Shown: positions 1-10,506, counted from the stretch's first letter. The stretch is DNA of 64,000 nt from Zygaena filipendulae (GCA_907165275.2 CAJRBF020000002.1:310001-374000); one strand, 5' to 3'. Notes: generated by a model not told the origin, from the letters alone. Numbers and translations: made by a program.

Positions 1-65
1 CGTTTGGGAATGAATTGCTCTATCCAATTCCTATTTTTTGTTTTCCTAGTTTATAAGTATGATCA

Positions 66-869
66 TTAAAAGACAGCGCTGCTGAGTTTCTTGTCAGTTC
101 TTCTCAGCAGAGGACGTATTCCGAACTGACGGTAATTTATAGTTCTAAGAACCTGCTGACGATTACAAGTGATTGTAAACAATCCTAAGTAATAAATAGC
201 TTTTGAATTTTGAATTTTATAGCAACCATTATTTTTAGAACAATCCTTGTTTATAACCAAATAATTGTAAGGATTGATCCAAATCTTTGAACACATTTCG
301 CGAAATTGACCCCACGTCATGTCTGTATTAACGTGCTCATCATAAACATGTTTCATATTGGTTTCATCTTGTTTAAAAAGTATAATTAAATTCGCGTTAT
401 CTCTCACTAACTGTTTAGGGATTTTACTATATGTTTGGTTGAGATAAAAACAATCAATATATTTGTGTCTGCCCATTGCAAAGTAATCTCGTATGTTATT
501 TTGATTTTCACATGCAACGTCGTCAAATACAATCACGGAGTAGGGTTTAGCATCTTGTAGACTTAAAACTTCATCTTTATCACGATACTTTTCGAATAAA
601 ACATTTGGAACTCGTTCCAAAACCTTTTCTAAAAACACATATTTTGGTTGTTGTAATGTTTTAGAATAAACATACACATTTCGATAATGTAACCCGTTTT
701 CGTGCAAAAGTAGTCCAATCATCAAATTTGTTTTCCCACAGCTCGACGGTCCACAAATGATGCATCGTACAGTACTAGGTAGAAGCCTTCCATGACGTGA
801 CATGGTATTTTTTACTTCGACAAAAACATTATCAATATTTAACGATTGTGACTGTTTAACAAACTTCAT
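66..869 (-). CDS. A32-like (FtsK/HerA-type) DNA-packaging ATPase, Polinton/Maverick-like
   Basis: The 267-residue ORF reads as a P-loop ATPase of the type that pumps DNA into capsids in Polinton/Maverick elements and large DNA viruses. A Walker A motif (GPSSCGKT) lies at residues 40-47 and a Walker B motif (VIVFDDV) at about 112-118, followed by a polar segment with NQTYSKIPK. The length fits Polinton ATPases, which are roughly 250-290 residues. The start is the ATG at 869; no other in-frame ATG gives a better fit. No capsid, protease, polymerase B or integrase gene is visible nearby, so this is either the edge of an element running off the left of the window or an orphan fragment. The frame is open throughout, which suggests a fairly recent copy. 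The family assignment comes from motifs and general resemblance, not from a search. Confidence 0.7.
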   Translation of the reverse strand: MKFVKQSQSLNIDNVFVEVKNTMSRHGRLLPSTVRCIICGPSSCGKTNLMIGLLLHENGLHYRNVYVYSKTLQQPKYVFLEKVLERVPNVLFEKYRDKDEVLSLQDAKPYSVIVFDDVACENQNNIRDYFAMGRHKYIDCFYLNQTYSKIPKQLVRDNANLIILFKQDETNMKHVYDEHVNTDMTWGQFREMCSKIWINPYNYLVINKDCSKNNGCYKIQNSKAIYYLGLFTITCNRQQVLRTINYRQFGIRPLLRRTDKKLSSAVF

Positions 870-1009
870 GATGCACGTGTCAAGTCGGTAGTGTGCTATT
901 TCATTAGTTACATTTATTTTTAAGTCAAAACATGAGAACTACCAGACGTCTAATCGTTTCATGGTATGGATTTCGCTGTATTATCATTCCATAGATAAAT
1001 CTTTTGTAA

Positions 1010-1246
1010 TTGATCTGACAAATGATCGATCTGACAAATGAAGATCTTTTTGATTGTGTGGTCCAGGGCCTGGACCACTGGAATGATTTTGCGAGCGATA
1101 ATTGTTTTTGCATGATCGATCCGACAAGTGAATCATTTTGATTGGTATATATTGTATGGTCTGGACCATCGGAGTGATTTCGCGAGCGAGCACGAGCTCG
1201 CTCATTGCGAAAGAACGAAGTGGTCCAGAACATACAATATATACCT
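1010..1246. repeat. Two roughly 95-bp tandem units with internal inverted repeats
   Basis: Two related units (about 1,021-1,112 and 1,113-1,204) each hold a 'gatcgatc.gacaa.tga' block, a palindromic 'tggtcc...ggacca' block and a 'gcgagcga' block. Unit 1 contains a near-perfect 21-bp palindrome (gtggtccagg/cctggaccac) at about 1,060-1,080. A larger inverted repeat has arms of about 26 bp at 1,144-1,169 and 1,221-1,246 with two mismatches. This stretch lies between the ATPase gene and the broken edge of the BEL/Pao element. It may be a terminal region of a DNA transposon, but its borders cannot be fixed. Confidence 0.5.
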
Positions 1247-1254
1247 ACTCGCGC

Positions 1255-1900
1255 TTTTAAACCCTTCGTCGCCCACCGAATCGCGGCGATCGAAGATAAC
1301 AGTAGACTTCCAGAATGGCGCTGGGTGCCCACCCGCATGAACGTCGCAGACGACGCCACGCGGGACGTGCCGAATGACTTCTACTCCGAGCACCGCTGGT
1401 ATCGAGGGCCAGAGTTACTGTACGACGAACCATCGGCGTGGCCGATCGACCCGCCGGACGCCGCTGTCGCTACAGGTGAGGAAAAAGTCAATAACCTTAT
1501 AAACGCTGCTCGCCCCGATGCGAGAGAATGCATGCCCGACTTCGAACGCTTCTCTAAATGGGAAAGACTACTTCGAGCGACGGGCAGGGTCCTACAGTTC
1601 ATTGACCTCTGCCGCCGCCGAACCGAGGACGTCCATTACAAACGGACGTCGAAGAACAAAGAAAAGGACGGCGCCTGGAACAAAAAACCAGCCGCCTCGA
1701 AGCGCAAAGCCGCGCCAAGGATCCAGCAGCCCGCAGCCGCGAAACAATACAAGAGTTTGTCAGCGGAGCATCTGCGTGCCGCCGAGAAGCTGCTGGTAAG
1801 AGCGAGCCAACGCAGCTCGTTCCCGATGGATATCGAGTGCCTCGAAACAGGTAAGCCCATACCTACCAATAGTCGCTTATACGCACTCGCTGTGTCATTG
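1255..1900 (+). pseudogene. BEL/Pao pol fragment: end of RNase H and connection to integrase
   Basis: The frame starts with a block reading FVAHRIAAIE, then W-R-W-V-P-T and NVADDATR, which is the characteristic BEL/Pao sequence at the end of the RNase H region. A GPELL block and a basic linker follow. Near the end is RAAEKLLVRASQ, the conserved helix before the integrase zinc-binding domain. The ORF stays open to about 2,005, but the part after 1,900 belongs to an inserted LTR. The left edge at about 1,255 is abrupt, so the RT proper has been lost. Codon use is GC-rich, unlike the AT-rich Gypsy elements farther along. Confidence 0.85.
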
Positions 1901-4900
1901 TGTAACGTTGCAGACTCATACTCGGACTATAAAACCTATTTTTTATTGCACGCTGCGCATCGCGAATCTCTAAAGATTCCCCTCCCGCGCACCCGCGCCG
2001 GTTAACGGCGAGTAGCCGACCTGTGGCACTCGACGCCTTGACAGACGGCCGCTGCACGTGCACCGCGCTACACGCGGGTACGTGTTGCGGCCAATCTTTT
2101 TCTAACGTGCGTTTTAAATGTGCGCCTACCGCACATACTAATTTGTGCTGTCTAATGGTACTGCGCATCTACCGCGCGGTACCTACTAAACGTGCTAGTG
2201 CTGATGACCCTCTAGGGTGAGTTCTCATTCACATTCACACTACTAAGCTGCTTCTCGCTTAATCTAGTCTGGCTGACTGCAATTCCTATTAAAACACTAT
2301 CGCTACTATCTTACGACCACTGGTTCTCACGGAGTGGAAAGGCAGCCAGCTACGGACTTGCTGATGGTAACCGAAGCCCTCGCTCCAGGTTCCAGGCACC
2401 TACCAGCTGAAGATCCGGGCCCTACCCCCGGACTACCCCGGCGCATTCCAGAACCTACCGTCCACCGCCGAGACTCCCGGCACCTACCAGCCCTACTCCT
2501 GGACTACTCCAGGCGTACTCCAGCCGCTGCCTACAGCAGCTGCCGCGGCACCAGCGACGTCACCATCTACGAGCCACCTACCACTTACCGCTGAGGCCAG
2601 TGTCGCTAATTGTACCTACTTGTACCTATCTACCGGGAGCGGACCGGGAAGGCAATAAATAATTAGTCACAATCTATCGGACTTATCCTTGCGTTCCCAC
2701 GCTACCTACTGTAACTTACCCCCCCTCGCGCGACTTTCTCCGATCTACTTCTTACTACGATGATCTCTAATTTGGCCTGATTGTCTAGTGGTTAGGACTC
2801 TAAATTCGTTGTGTGCAGTAACCTATGATCCTTTTAGGTTGAGATTGAACTATCGTCTTGGTATTTGCATCATAGTTTTTTGCTTGGTTAAGTTTATAGC
2901 TAAGATTCTAAAGTTAATACATGAACGATCTCTAATTTATGCTTAGCGAATACACGGACGGTTTTAGATTAGTACACGGACGAATCCCTATTTTTATTGC
3001 TTTCGTGCTACCTCTTTCCTAACTTTAGGTGGATGATCTATTTTTAATCTATTTATGTGGATGATCTAGTTTTGTTAGTTTGTTTGTGACGACCTGCCTC
3101 CCTAACATTAGATCGATGCCCTATTTTATTAGTTTGTTTTCCGGCCTAATCTATTGGCTTGTAGGCTAAGTTTGAATAATCTTGACCCTTATGTTTGTCT
3201 ATCCCTACAGTCTGTTTTAGGTTGTGTCTGTCGGTTTAACCCCGGTCAACATCTCGTCAAAAGCTACCATTCCTGGCTCAGATGGCTCAGACATTGCCAG
3301 GACGCATAAATATATATAATAAACCACGCAGACGATTCTATTCCAAGGTCGACCAGGTTTTGTCCCCTCAGCATGACGCAAGCATTGGCCACAGGAACCT
3401 CAAGTACTACGTGAAATGATTGTTGGCACTGCAACCAATCCCGACGTCAAACCGAAGGTAAGGCTTCCAGTTAATACATAAGTATTCGCCGGAAGGTGGT
3501 ATAGCCCCTCCTGCGCTATTCCACGGTGATGACCATCCAGCACAATGCCTTCGTCACCTCCCCCAACCTGTTTCACAAGGTAGAGGATCATTCTAGATGG
3601 TTACATCTAAGATCATTCACCAGCGTCCGTTTCAGGAATCCAGTGAGGAGACTGTACGTCCCCAGTCCGAAGACTACCGCCGCGTTGGAGCCATGGTGAG
3701 CCCTTGAATATGTGCCAGCCCGAAGACCAGGGTTGGGTGGGACCACCACAAACCAAACCGCAGCACAGTGATCCAAAATTGTATGTGTGTGTTGTCGGAG
3801 ACCAATCTCTCCCTGGAACCTGGAACTTCAGCTGATGAACTCTCTGTCATACTGCAAGCAGTGAGGCCGTAGCCTAGCCGTAGCTGTAGAGTTGAATGGC
3901 TCTCTCTCCCCTGTGAACCCACTCGGGCATCCAACTCGTTCTGCCACATCAGAACATTGGCAAGCACATCGTGTTGAAAAACACAAAGGTTGCCGAGAAT
4001 CTAGCGTCAGCGACGAGGTCGCCAACAGCCGATCCCCCAGCCTCTGCACAACGGTCTCGATCGCAAAGCGCAGGGACCTACGTAAGCATACATGTGGTTG
4101 CGAGTCACAGTAGCTCCAGTCTGTCTCCGCAGCCAGCAATCGAGCCACAGAGCGCATTGGCCCATCAGTAATGTTTATAATAAAAAGAAAGGTAAAACAG
4201 AAAGAAGAGCGAACAACCCTTCCCTGGTGTAGGAGAGGGCCGGCATCTCCAGTCAGCCGCATCGGTGATATGTAGATTGAATAACACGCAAGGCGTTGTT
4301 ATTCAAGGTAAGATACAAGGCGCATAACGAAACTCGTCACGGCACAGATGACTCAAGGCGCGGATTTTTACCCATCTACGCCATCATACGCTCGCGACGT
4401 GCAATGTCCAACCGTTCAAGATTAGAGTTCCGTTTGCTTCGAGCCTATTTGGTACTGTGATTTGAAGATCCTTCCTCGTGACTAATGTTTTCAGGTCTAC
4501 GCTCGAGATATCCTAACGGACGTCAAGTGCACTGACAGACCTTCGCACAAAAACATTAAACCACTCTGCGCTATCGCTCGCTCAACAAGACTATTCGTAA
4601 CGAACCGTCTTTTGTAATGATAAATATCAATACAAATATTCTACTCAAAGCATCTCGTTCACGAAGCACATCGGCCCACACACGCTTTCATGCGACCACC
4701 AAGTATCATAATCGCGCATGCTCGCCTCTGCACAACGCAATCAGGACACAATGCGTAATGACGAAACTTCCAGGTCGCGTGTACGAATCCTTGCACAAAC
4801 CGATAAATCGTTCTGCGCGCAGACCGCTCGACCACGACGTACTTTGCATGAATATTATTTATTAAAAAATTTGTATGAGAAAATAAATTTTATGTTTGAT

Positions 4901-5453
4901 AAATGTGCAATAATATTATATTTATTGTCCCTTAGACGTTCCCTCCCCATCGCATTCGTTTATTATTACACTATTATCAATTTACTTTCCCAACAAACTT
5001 TTGTCGTCAGGACATTTTTTACCTCCGTATTCCCCGTAGATATACGGCTCGTGGATACTGGCGGTGCGTTCGGCCCTGTATTCCGAGACGCCTGCATGGG
5101 GGGATTCGCGTTTTCTAACTTGCTCCTATACTCTCGAAATTCAATATACATTTGGTATTCCCTAATACAAGCACTTTCCTTCATATAATATTTTGTCCTA
5201 ACTTATTTAGTTTAGGAGTTATTATTGATAAACGTACTAAAACTTGTTTTCGATGTTATTTGAACCGCAATGTCCTCTAATATGTTTTAAATGTAATTTT
5301 ATAGGTGTATTTTATTATCTTCTATACTTTAATAATTATTTAAGATTATAATTATAACCAAAAAAATTTTGTAGGACCTTATGGGTCGTCACACTACCTA
5401 CCTGCCGCGCTGAGTGCCTAACCACCTACTTTACTCCAAGCGCAAGCGTGACA
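1901..5453. mobile_element. Solo LTR (about 861 bp) inserted in the BEL/Pao pol, itself split by a Gypsy solo LTR
   Basis: The insert starts TGTAACGTTG and ends GCGTGACA, giving the TG...CA ends of an LTR. It is flanked by the 4-bp direct repeat ATTG (1,897-1,900 and 5,454-5,457). Removing one ATTG and the insert restores the BEL/Pao reading frame, which confirms the borders. Its own sequence is 1,901-2,709 plus 5,402-5,453; the rest is a nested LTR and one copy of that LTR's target duplication. The family and orientation are unknown. A 4-bp target duplication would suit Gypsy. Confidence 0.8.
2710..5393 (-). mobile_element. Solo LTR (2,684 bp) of the Gypsy family seen at 53-61 kb
   Basis: The stretch starts TGTAACTTACC and ends GGTCGTCACA, and is flanked by ctacctac at 2,702-2,709 and 5,394-5,401. 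The repeat is internally periodic, so the true target duplication may be 4 or 8 bp. The whole stretch aligns with 58,295-61,161, where the same sequence abuts a primer binding site and a Gypsy gag-pol, so it is an LTR in minus-strand orientation. No internal element sequence is present, as expected after recombination between two LTRs. Short ORFs inside it, such as 144 codons on the element's sense strand at 3,828-4,262, are not recognisable proteins. Confidence 0.85.
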
Positions 5454-5665
5454 ATTGGTCGATGGCACTATCCAACTCAAGACTCGCATTGACGCGATCG
5501 AAGGCGTCCCCGAAGTCACCCGGGCGCCTCCAGTGCTGGACGGAGCACACCATCTCGCTCGCCTATACATCGAGTGGACTCACAGGCAACTACACCACAG
5601 CGGAGTTGAGATGGTTGTCAATGAGGTAAAGCAAAGATATTGGGTGCTCAAATTACGCACCACTG
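5454..5665 (+). pseudogene. BEL/Pao pol fragment: integrase zinc-binding region
   Basis: This short piece continues the BEL/Pao frame after the solo LTR. It carries the block around LDGAHHLARLYIEWTH and the HHSGVEMVVNEVKQRYWV segment, typical of the H-x-H zinc-binding part of BEL/Pao integrases. It breaks off at 5,665, where a Loa-like element was inserted. The frame resumes at 20,757 after one copy of the 12-bp target duplication. Confidence 0.85.
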
Positions 5666-5838
5666 GAACCGGGTCCACCAGCCCTGCATTTCGAACACCC
5701 GATGTCGCGCCGTAACGCTGCACCTCTGAACCTATACCTCCCTGGTAGTCCTAGTGCCCCCTCATAAGGGGCACTCCCATTTGCGGGCTCCGTGGCGGGT
5801 GGGAAGCCAGGGGGGTGAAATATTCATACCTTGAAAAC

Positions 5839-7065
5839 ATGGACAACAATCGGTTCAAGTCTTGCTTTCATAGCACTAGTGAGAGGGCACTGGCGGGGAA
5901 ACCCAAAATAGCCCCCACACCCCGGGTGAAAACCAGTGCCAAGGCGCAAGGTGGGCTGGCTGAGGGGGAACCTTCAGCCAATCCCCACGCCGAGGTGCGG
6001 CGTGTAACCTCCGGGCAGTCCATGGCCTTGCGTAAGCCGAAGGGGAAACCCAGAGGCCAAAACCAGGTCATGTTTGAAGCCCCAGCTGGCAGGGTACCAG
6101 GTAAATCTGGGACCCAGCCATACACGGAGACGGCCATGAGTAAAACCAAGGCCTCCCACACCCAAACGACAGCTACCCCGGGCCCCTCCGGGGTAAGTCA
6201 TGTTGCGAAGGCCGCTGGTAGATCGGCTGGCCCTCCAACAATTATAACTACACCCTCTGAATCCTCAGGGGCAGCAGCAGTCCAGCAGGACCAGTTCGAC
6301 GCCACGTGGACCTTGGTAGGCCCTAGGCATAGGGGTGCTAACCCTCGTCTCATGACAGGGGGTGGCAACCCTGCCGCAGAGGCATACGCGAGGCCTGCAC
6401 ACACTGGCCCCTACGAGCAACGCAAGGCAAGGCCCAACTCCAAGCAACGCCGAAAATATAAGGCAAGGATGGAAGCCTTGGCTGCGTCTACCAACACCGC
6501 CATTACTGAGCGTAGTGCTGAAGACGCTACACACCCTGCTTCGACTTCGGGAGGTGCTCCTGCCCACCCTCAAGCAAGGACAGCGACTGAAGCCACAGTA
6601 CAAGCAACCGGCGGGGGCAAGAGGAGGAAGCCACGAGCTGTGGCCAAGAGGGCCCGTCTCGACGAGACCACGTCCCCGAGAGGCGAACCCAAAAGGCCCA
6701 GATTTGGGCCCTTCCCTAAGCCACAGCTGACTAGCTATGCCAACGCTGTTAAGGCCGACTTAATAGCAGCTGTAACCGTTGAGGAGACGGGAGCTATTAC
6801 CAGCGCCCAAGCAGACTTGGTCCTGGGAGCCCTGCAGGGAAAGATTCTCGGCCTCGCCAGAACCAACCCAGCGGGCACCACGGGGCCTGAGTTCAGGGGC
6901 AAGCCAACCCTTGTGGTCAATGCGCGAGGGAGAGGATCCTCCACCCCATGGCATGGCGAGGCTGGTCGGCTACTGCGAGGCGGAGGGACTGGAGCTAATA
7001 ATTGCAACGGACTCCAATTGCCACCACACACTGTGGGGCAACAGAGCGACGAACAACAGAGGTAA
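5839..7065 (+). pseudogene. Loa-like ORF1, 3' end lost by deletion into ORF2
   Basis: The frame is open from a GTG at 5,815; the first ATG is at 5,839. The protein is rich in Lys, Arg, Ala, Pro and Thr with low complexity. It has a conserved-looking stretch around residues 290-340 that includes QLTSYANAVKADLIAAVTVEE, a type of segment found before the RNA-binding part of ORF1 in this group. There are no CCHC zinc knuckles. After about 6,940 the DNA encodes endonuclease in another frame, so the end of this ORF is out-of-frame read-through. The RNA-binding C-terminus and the start of ORF2 have been deleted together. The role as an RNA-binding ORF1 protein is inferred from position and composition. 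Confidence 0.6.
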
Positions 7066-7361
7066 GATGCTTTTAGAATATCTCTCCACTACAACTCTAG
7101 ATATTATAAATCAGGGTGCCAAACCAACATATGTGACCAGACGGAGTAAAACCATTATGGATCTTACTCTGGCCACTAATATTGCTGCGAACCTTATCTC
7201 CGAGTGGCACGTGTCGGACGAAGCGTCATGCTCCGACCACAGATGGATCAGGTTCAACATCCAGGTAACAACCCAGGAAATACAACCCCGCAGGCTCCCC
7301 CGCAAGACCGACCGGGTTTGCTACTCACGGAAACTTAGAGACAAACTAGGAGGGTTTAAGG

Positions 7362-7366
<5 letters not shown>
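6945..7366 (+). pseudogene. Loa-like ORF2, endonuclease C-terminal part
   Basis: This frame encodes the later motifs of the apurinic-like endonuclease that nicks target DNA. They are IIATDSNCHHTLWG with the D-x-N motif, then NNRGKMLLEYLS, DLTLATNIAANLIS and finally SDHRWIRF with the catalytic S-D-H. The first roughly 110-130 residues of the domain are missing because of the deletion from ORF1. The frame is cut at 7,366 by the R1-clade insertion and continues from 12,443, so 216 bp are present twice. Confidence 0.8.
7151..7366 (+). repeat. 216-bp target site duplication, left copy
   Basis: This segment of the Loa-like endonuclease frame is repeated at 12,443-12,658. I see two substitutions (7,159 g versus 12,451 a; 7,327 c versus 12,619 a). 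The left copy ends at the poly-T run and the right copy starts at the other end of the inserted element, so the pair behaves as a very long target site duplication. Confidence 0.85.
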
Positions 7367-7397
<31 letters not shown>

Positions 7398-7492
7398 GTG
7401 AGGAGGGGAAAATCCATTATGGACCCCTACCAGCCCGCACTAGCAGGGAGTGTCCGACTCGCACGGACTAAAAACCCCTCCTCCTATGCCAC

Positions 7493-10483
7493 TCATTGCG
7501 GCGACTGGACGGAACTTTGCTGGAATACAACGTCCAGTCGCTGAGTGCTTTCGGCTGCTGCTCTCTCAAGCGCTTCTTGGCTTCTCTCGTAGCTCTCCTT
7601 CTCTTTCATGATCGAGGTGACAAAGTTTTGGATGCGATTCCAGTGTTCCTCGCTGCTTAACATCACCTCGATCATGTTCCCTTTTGAGATGTTAATTCTT
7701 AGATCTCTGGCAAGTGCCTCACGTTCTTTGGAAAATCGAGGGCATACAAAAAGTGTGTGCTCGGCTGTGTCTACTTCAGTGCAGTACCAACATGTGTCGG
7801 TGAAGGACTTTCCGATTCTCTTTCGATAGATGTTAAATATGCCATGTCCCGAGAGGCACTGGGACAAATAATAATCAATGGACCCAAATGCGCGCTTGTG
7901 CCATATCCTGACGTCCGGCAAGATGGCCTTGGTCCAAATACCCTTTTCAGAAGCCTCCCAACGGGTCTGCCACTCCTGCAAGGTTTTTCGCCTGAGGGCT
8001 GTTCGCATTTGCTCCGTCTTTTGCGTCAGCTTGTATACGCGGCATGCCTCCTCGATGACCAGGTTGATAGGAATCAAGCCTGAGATCGCCAAGGAAGCCT
8101 CGTACGAGACAGTGCGGTAGAGGCATGCTACTCGTATGGCAGCAAGTCTATAGCAGCTTTCCATTTTGGTCCTGGCTTGGCCGTATTTTAAACCTTCCCT
8201 CCAGACCGGTGCTGCATAGCAGAGGATTGATCTTATGACCCCTGCTAGCAGCTTTCGTTTGACCGTCTTAGGCCCGTCGATACGCGGCATTAACCGACAG
8301 AGCGCCTGGCAGCGCGCGGCAGCCTTGGATGTTGTGGCTTTAATGTGGGGCAGAAACGACATTGATTTGTCGAGGAGCACACCCAGGCACCTCACAGTGC
8401 TGGCAGGTTGTATCCTCGTGCCTTGCACTGTGAAGTGAAACGGTATGTGCTTCCTGCGACCTGACGCGACCATCACCTCCGTTTTCTCGGGCACTAGCTC
8501 CAGGCCTCGATCCACCATCCATCTTCCCACTAAGTCGACGGCTGCGTTTGCCTTCGCCATGAGACCTTCCTCGTGCTTGGCCGAGACAATTAGAGTGAGG
8601 TCGTCGGCAAAGCCAACGACTTTAGTCCCAGGCGGCAGCTGGATTCTGAGCACGCCGTCGTACATAATGTTCCAGAGTAAGGAGGCCAGGACGGAGCCCT
8701 GGGGGACGCCTCTTTTGACCTGTACCCTGTCTGATCCACCTCGATGGTCGAACTCAAGGAGCCTGTCGGTAAAATATGAGTTGATCAGGCGGATGAGGTA
8801 GGGCTCGATGTTTCTTCTCACGAGTTCTTCCATTATAACGCTCCATCTGGCGGAATTGAAGGCGTTACGGACGTCGAGGGTGATGATCGCGCAGAATTTC
8901 CGGGTGCGCCAAGTCCCGTGCCGTGCACGCTCAACTGCCCCGCAAATGGCCTTCAGTGCGTCAACGGTTGACCGCGCTTTTCGAAACCCAAACTGCGATT
9001 CGGCCAAGTCCCCCTTGTTCCGGAGGTCTACCGTCAGCCTCTCGGAAATGAGTCGCTCGTACAACTTCCCAAGGTGGTTAAGAAGGCAAATAGGACGATA
9101 TGCGTTTGGGGTTGCCAAGTGCTCCTTTCCCGGTTTCTTAAACAGGACCAGTCTTGCATGTTTCCAGACTTTCGGGAAGCACCCCATCTCGAGGCAGGTA
9201 TTCATAAGACCGAGCATGGCCTCTGGGTGTGCTTCACCGAAGGTCCTCACCGCCACTGCCGGCAGGTAGTCCGGCCCCGGTGCCTTTCCCAGCTTAAGTT
9301 TGGAGAGAGCCGATCCGAGTTCCTCTGCAGTCCAAGGAGCCGGTACGCCGAGTACCTCGGGCAGGCCAAGGACGGTCTCCGCGTCGCCTGGAAAGAGTAC
9401 ATTAACGATGTTGCGTACCTTGTCGGGGTCTAGTGATGAAGTCGTGGGGGGGGCTCTCAGTCGCCTGGTTACGATCTGATAGCCCTTTCCCCACGGGTCT
9501 CTGTCAAGTTCTTCTATTGTCTCTTTCCAGGCGTCGCACTTAGCCCTACCGATTTCCCTCGCTAGATTTTTTCGCGCGCTATTTAGTTCGGCAACGCGGC
9601 AATCCATGTTTTCGGGGGTCGCCCTCTTTACGGCCCTTCTGGCCCTGGAACACAGTTTTCTCATCTCAGCGATCTTCGGTGCCCACCAGTAAACTCGCGA
9701 TTTACTGAAGCGTAAGGACTTTGCTGGCATCGCGATATTACAGCACTTTTTTAGTAGGGCAGCAACGCTACCAGCGCACGCGTCCGGGTCCATCGGAAAA
9801 ATTTTTGGCGTAAGGAGCTCGGCGCATGCGACGAAGGTTTCCTTGCTAAACCTCTTGCTATTCCAGCCCCTACCGCGCCTCACAGGAGGTCTGGAGTCGT
9901 GGCGGAGACTGAAGAAGATATAGAGGTGGTCGCTAAGCGTCTCAGCGTCGAGCACCTTCCAGTCTGTGATAAAGCCTAGAGCGAGCTCATCCGCGAGGGT
10001 CAAGTCAAGAATTGACGCCGACGTACCCCTGGCGAAGGTTGGTTTTTTCCCAATGTTGCAAACGCTAAGGTTGCAGCCAGCAAGCAGTTCGGCCGTAAGG
10101 CGTCCCCTTCTGTCCTGAACAGGCGCACCCCACTCAGGAGATTTAGAGTTGAAATCGCCTGCTATCACCTTGGGGAGCCGACATCGGCTGATGCTATTTG
10201 CTAGGAGCTGCAAGTCCAGCGCGAACTTCTGGTGCTCAGCATTTGGGGAAAAGTAGCAGCTGAAGACAGCATACTTCTCAACCCGCACCCAAACGAAGCC
10301 TTCTTCACGGCCCAACAGCTCAGTATCCAGATTCCCAGGCACGAATACCGCCGCCCTACCCGTCAGGTCGGAGAACCAGCCCCTGTCTCCCGTCCGGTTA
10401 GGTTCGGAGATAAATGCAACATCAATATGGCGATGCGCCATCTCGGCGATCAACAGGTCCTGAGCTCTACGACAGGTGTTCAA
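7493..10483 (-). CDS. R1-clade ORF2: endonuclease and reverse transcriptase, apparently intact
   Basis: The uninterrupted 996-residue frame carries the full set of domains for target-primed reverse transcription. An apurinic-like endonuclease occupies residues 1 to about 210 (SEPN near 27, GDFNSKSP at 109-116, a late SDH near 185). The RT spans about 340-720, with GKAPGPDYLP, ITLDVRNAFNSARW, GVPQGSVLASLLWN and the catalytic FADD near 625. A C-terminal zinc motif, C-x2-C-x7-H-x4-C, lies near 885-900 (CWYCTEVDTAEHTLFVC). The listed first codon is a TTG. The R1-type opening block L-Q-I-N-L continues upstream in frame, so translation probably starts close to the ORF1 stop at 10,507 by reinitiation or frameshift. 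No catalytic residue appears lost. Confidence 0.88.
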   Translation of the reverse strand: MNTCRRAQDLLIAEMAHRHIDVAFISEPNRTGDRGWFSDLTGRAAVFVPGNLDTELLGREEGFVWVRVEKYAVFSCYFSPNAEHQKFALDLQLLANSISRCRLPKVIAGDFNSKSPEWGAPVQDRRGRLTAELLAGCNLSVCNIGKKPTFARGTSASILDLTLADELALGFITDWKVLDAETLSDHLYIFFSLRHDSRPPVRRGRGWNSKRFSKETFVACAELLTPKIFPMDPDACAGSVAALLKKCCNIAMPAKSLRFSKSRVYWWAPKIAEMRKLCSRARRAVKRATPENMDCRVAELNSARKNLAREIGRAKCDAWKETIEELDRDPWGKGYQIVTRRLRAPPTTSSLDPDKVRNIVNVLFPGDAETVLGLPEVLGVPAPWTAEELGSALSKLKLGKAPGPDYLPAVAVRTFGEAHPEAMLGLMNTCLEMGCFPKVWKHARLVLFKKPGKEHLATPNAYRPICLLNHLGKLYERLISERLTVDLRNKGDLAESQFGFRKARSTVDALKAICGAVERARHGTWRTRKFCAIITLDVRNAFNSARWSVIMEELVRRNIEPYLIRLINSYFTDRLLEFDHRGGSDRVQVKRGVPQGSVLASLLWNIMYDGVLRIQLPPGTKVVGFADDLTLIVSAKHEEGLMAKANAAVDLVGRWMVDRGLELVPEKTEVMVASGRRKHIPFHFTVQGTRIQPASTVRCLGVLLDKSMSFLPHIKATTSKAAARCQALCRLMPRIDGPKTVKRKLLAGVIRSILCYAAPVWREGLKYGQARTKMESCYRLAAIRVACLYRTVSYEASLAISGLIPINLVIEEACRVYKLTQKTEQMRTALRRKTLQEWQTRWEASEKGIWTKAILPDVRIWHKRAFGSIDYYLSQCLSGHGIFNIYRKRIGKSFTDTCWYCTEVDTAEHTLFVCPRFSKEREALARDLRINISKGNMIEVMLSSEEHWNRIQNFVTSIMKEKESYERSQEALERAAAESTQRLDVVFQQSSVQSPQ

Positions 10484-10506
10484 GTTAATCTGAAGGCACC
10501 TGACTC

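Noticed and set aside
1205..2005. A single 266-codon gene
   Set aside because: Only the part up to 1,900 is BEL/Pao pol. The rest is read-through into an inserted LTR, and the first codons come from the repeat to the left.
2775..2846. A tRNA-Glu gene on the plus strand
   Set aside because: Only the A-box region resembles a tRNA; acceptor and T stems do not form. Kept only as a low-interest observation.
4617..5188. Protein-coding ORFs in the long LTR (82 and 156 codons, also at 60,396-61,021)
   Set aside because: The equivalent ORFs in the second copy differ in length at the 3' end, the proteins show no motifs and they are antisense to the element. High identity of the copies makes shared openness uninformative.
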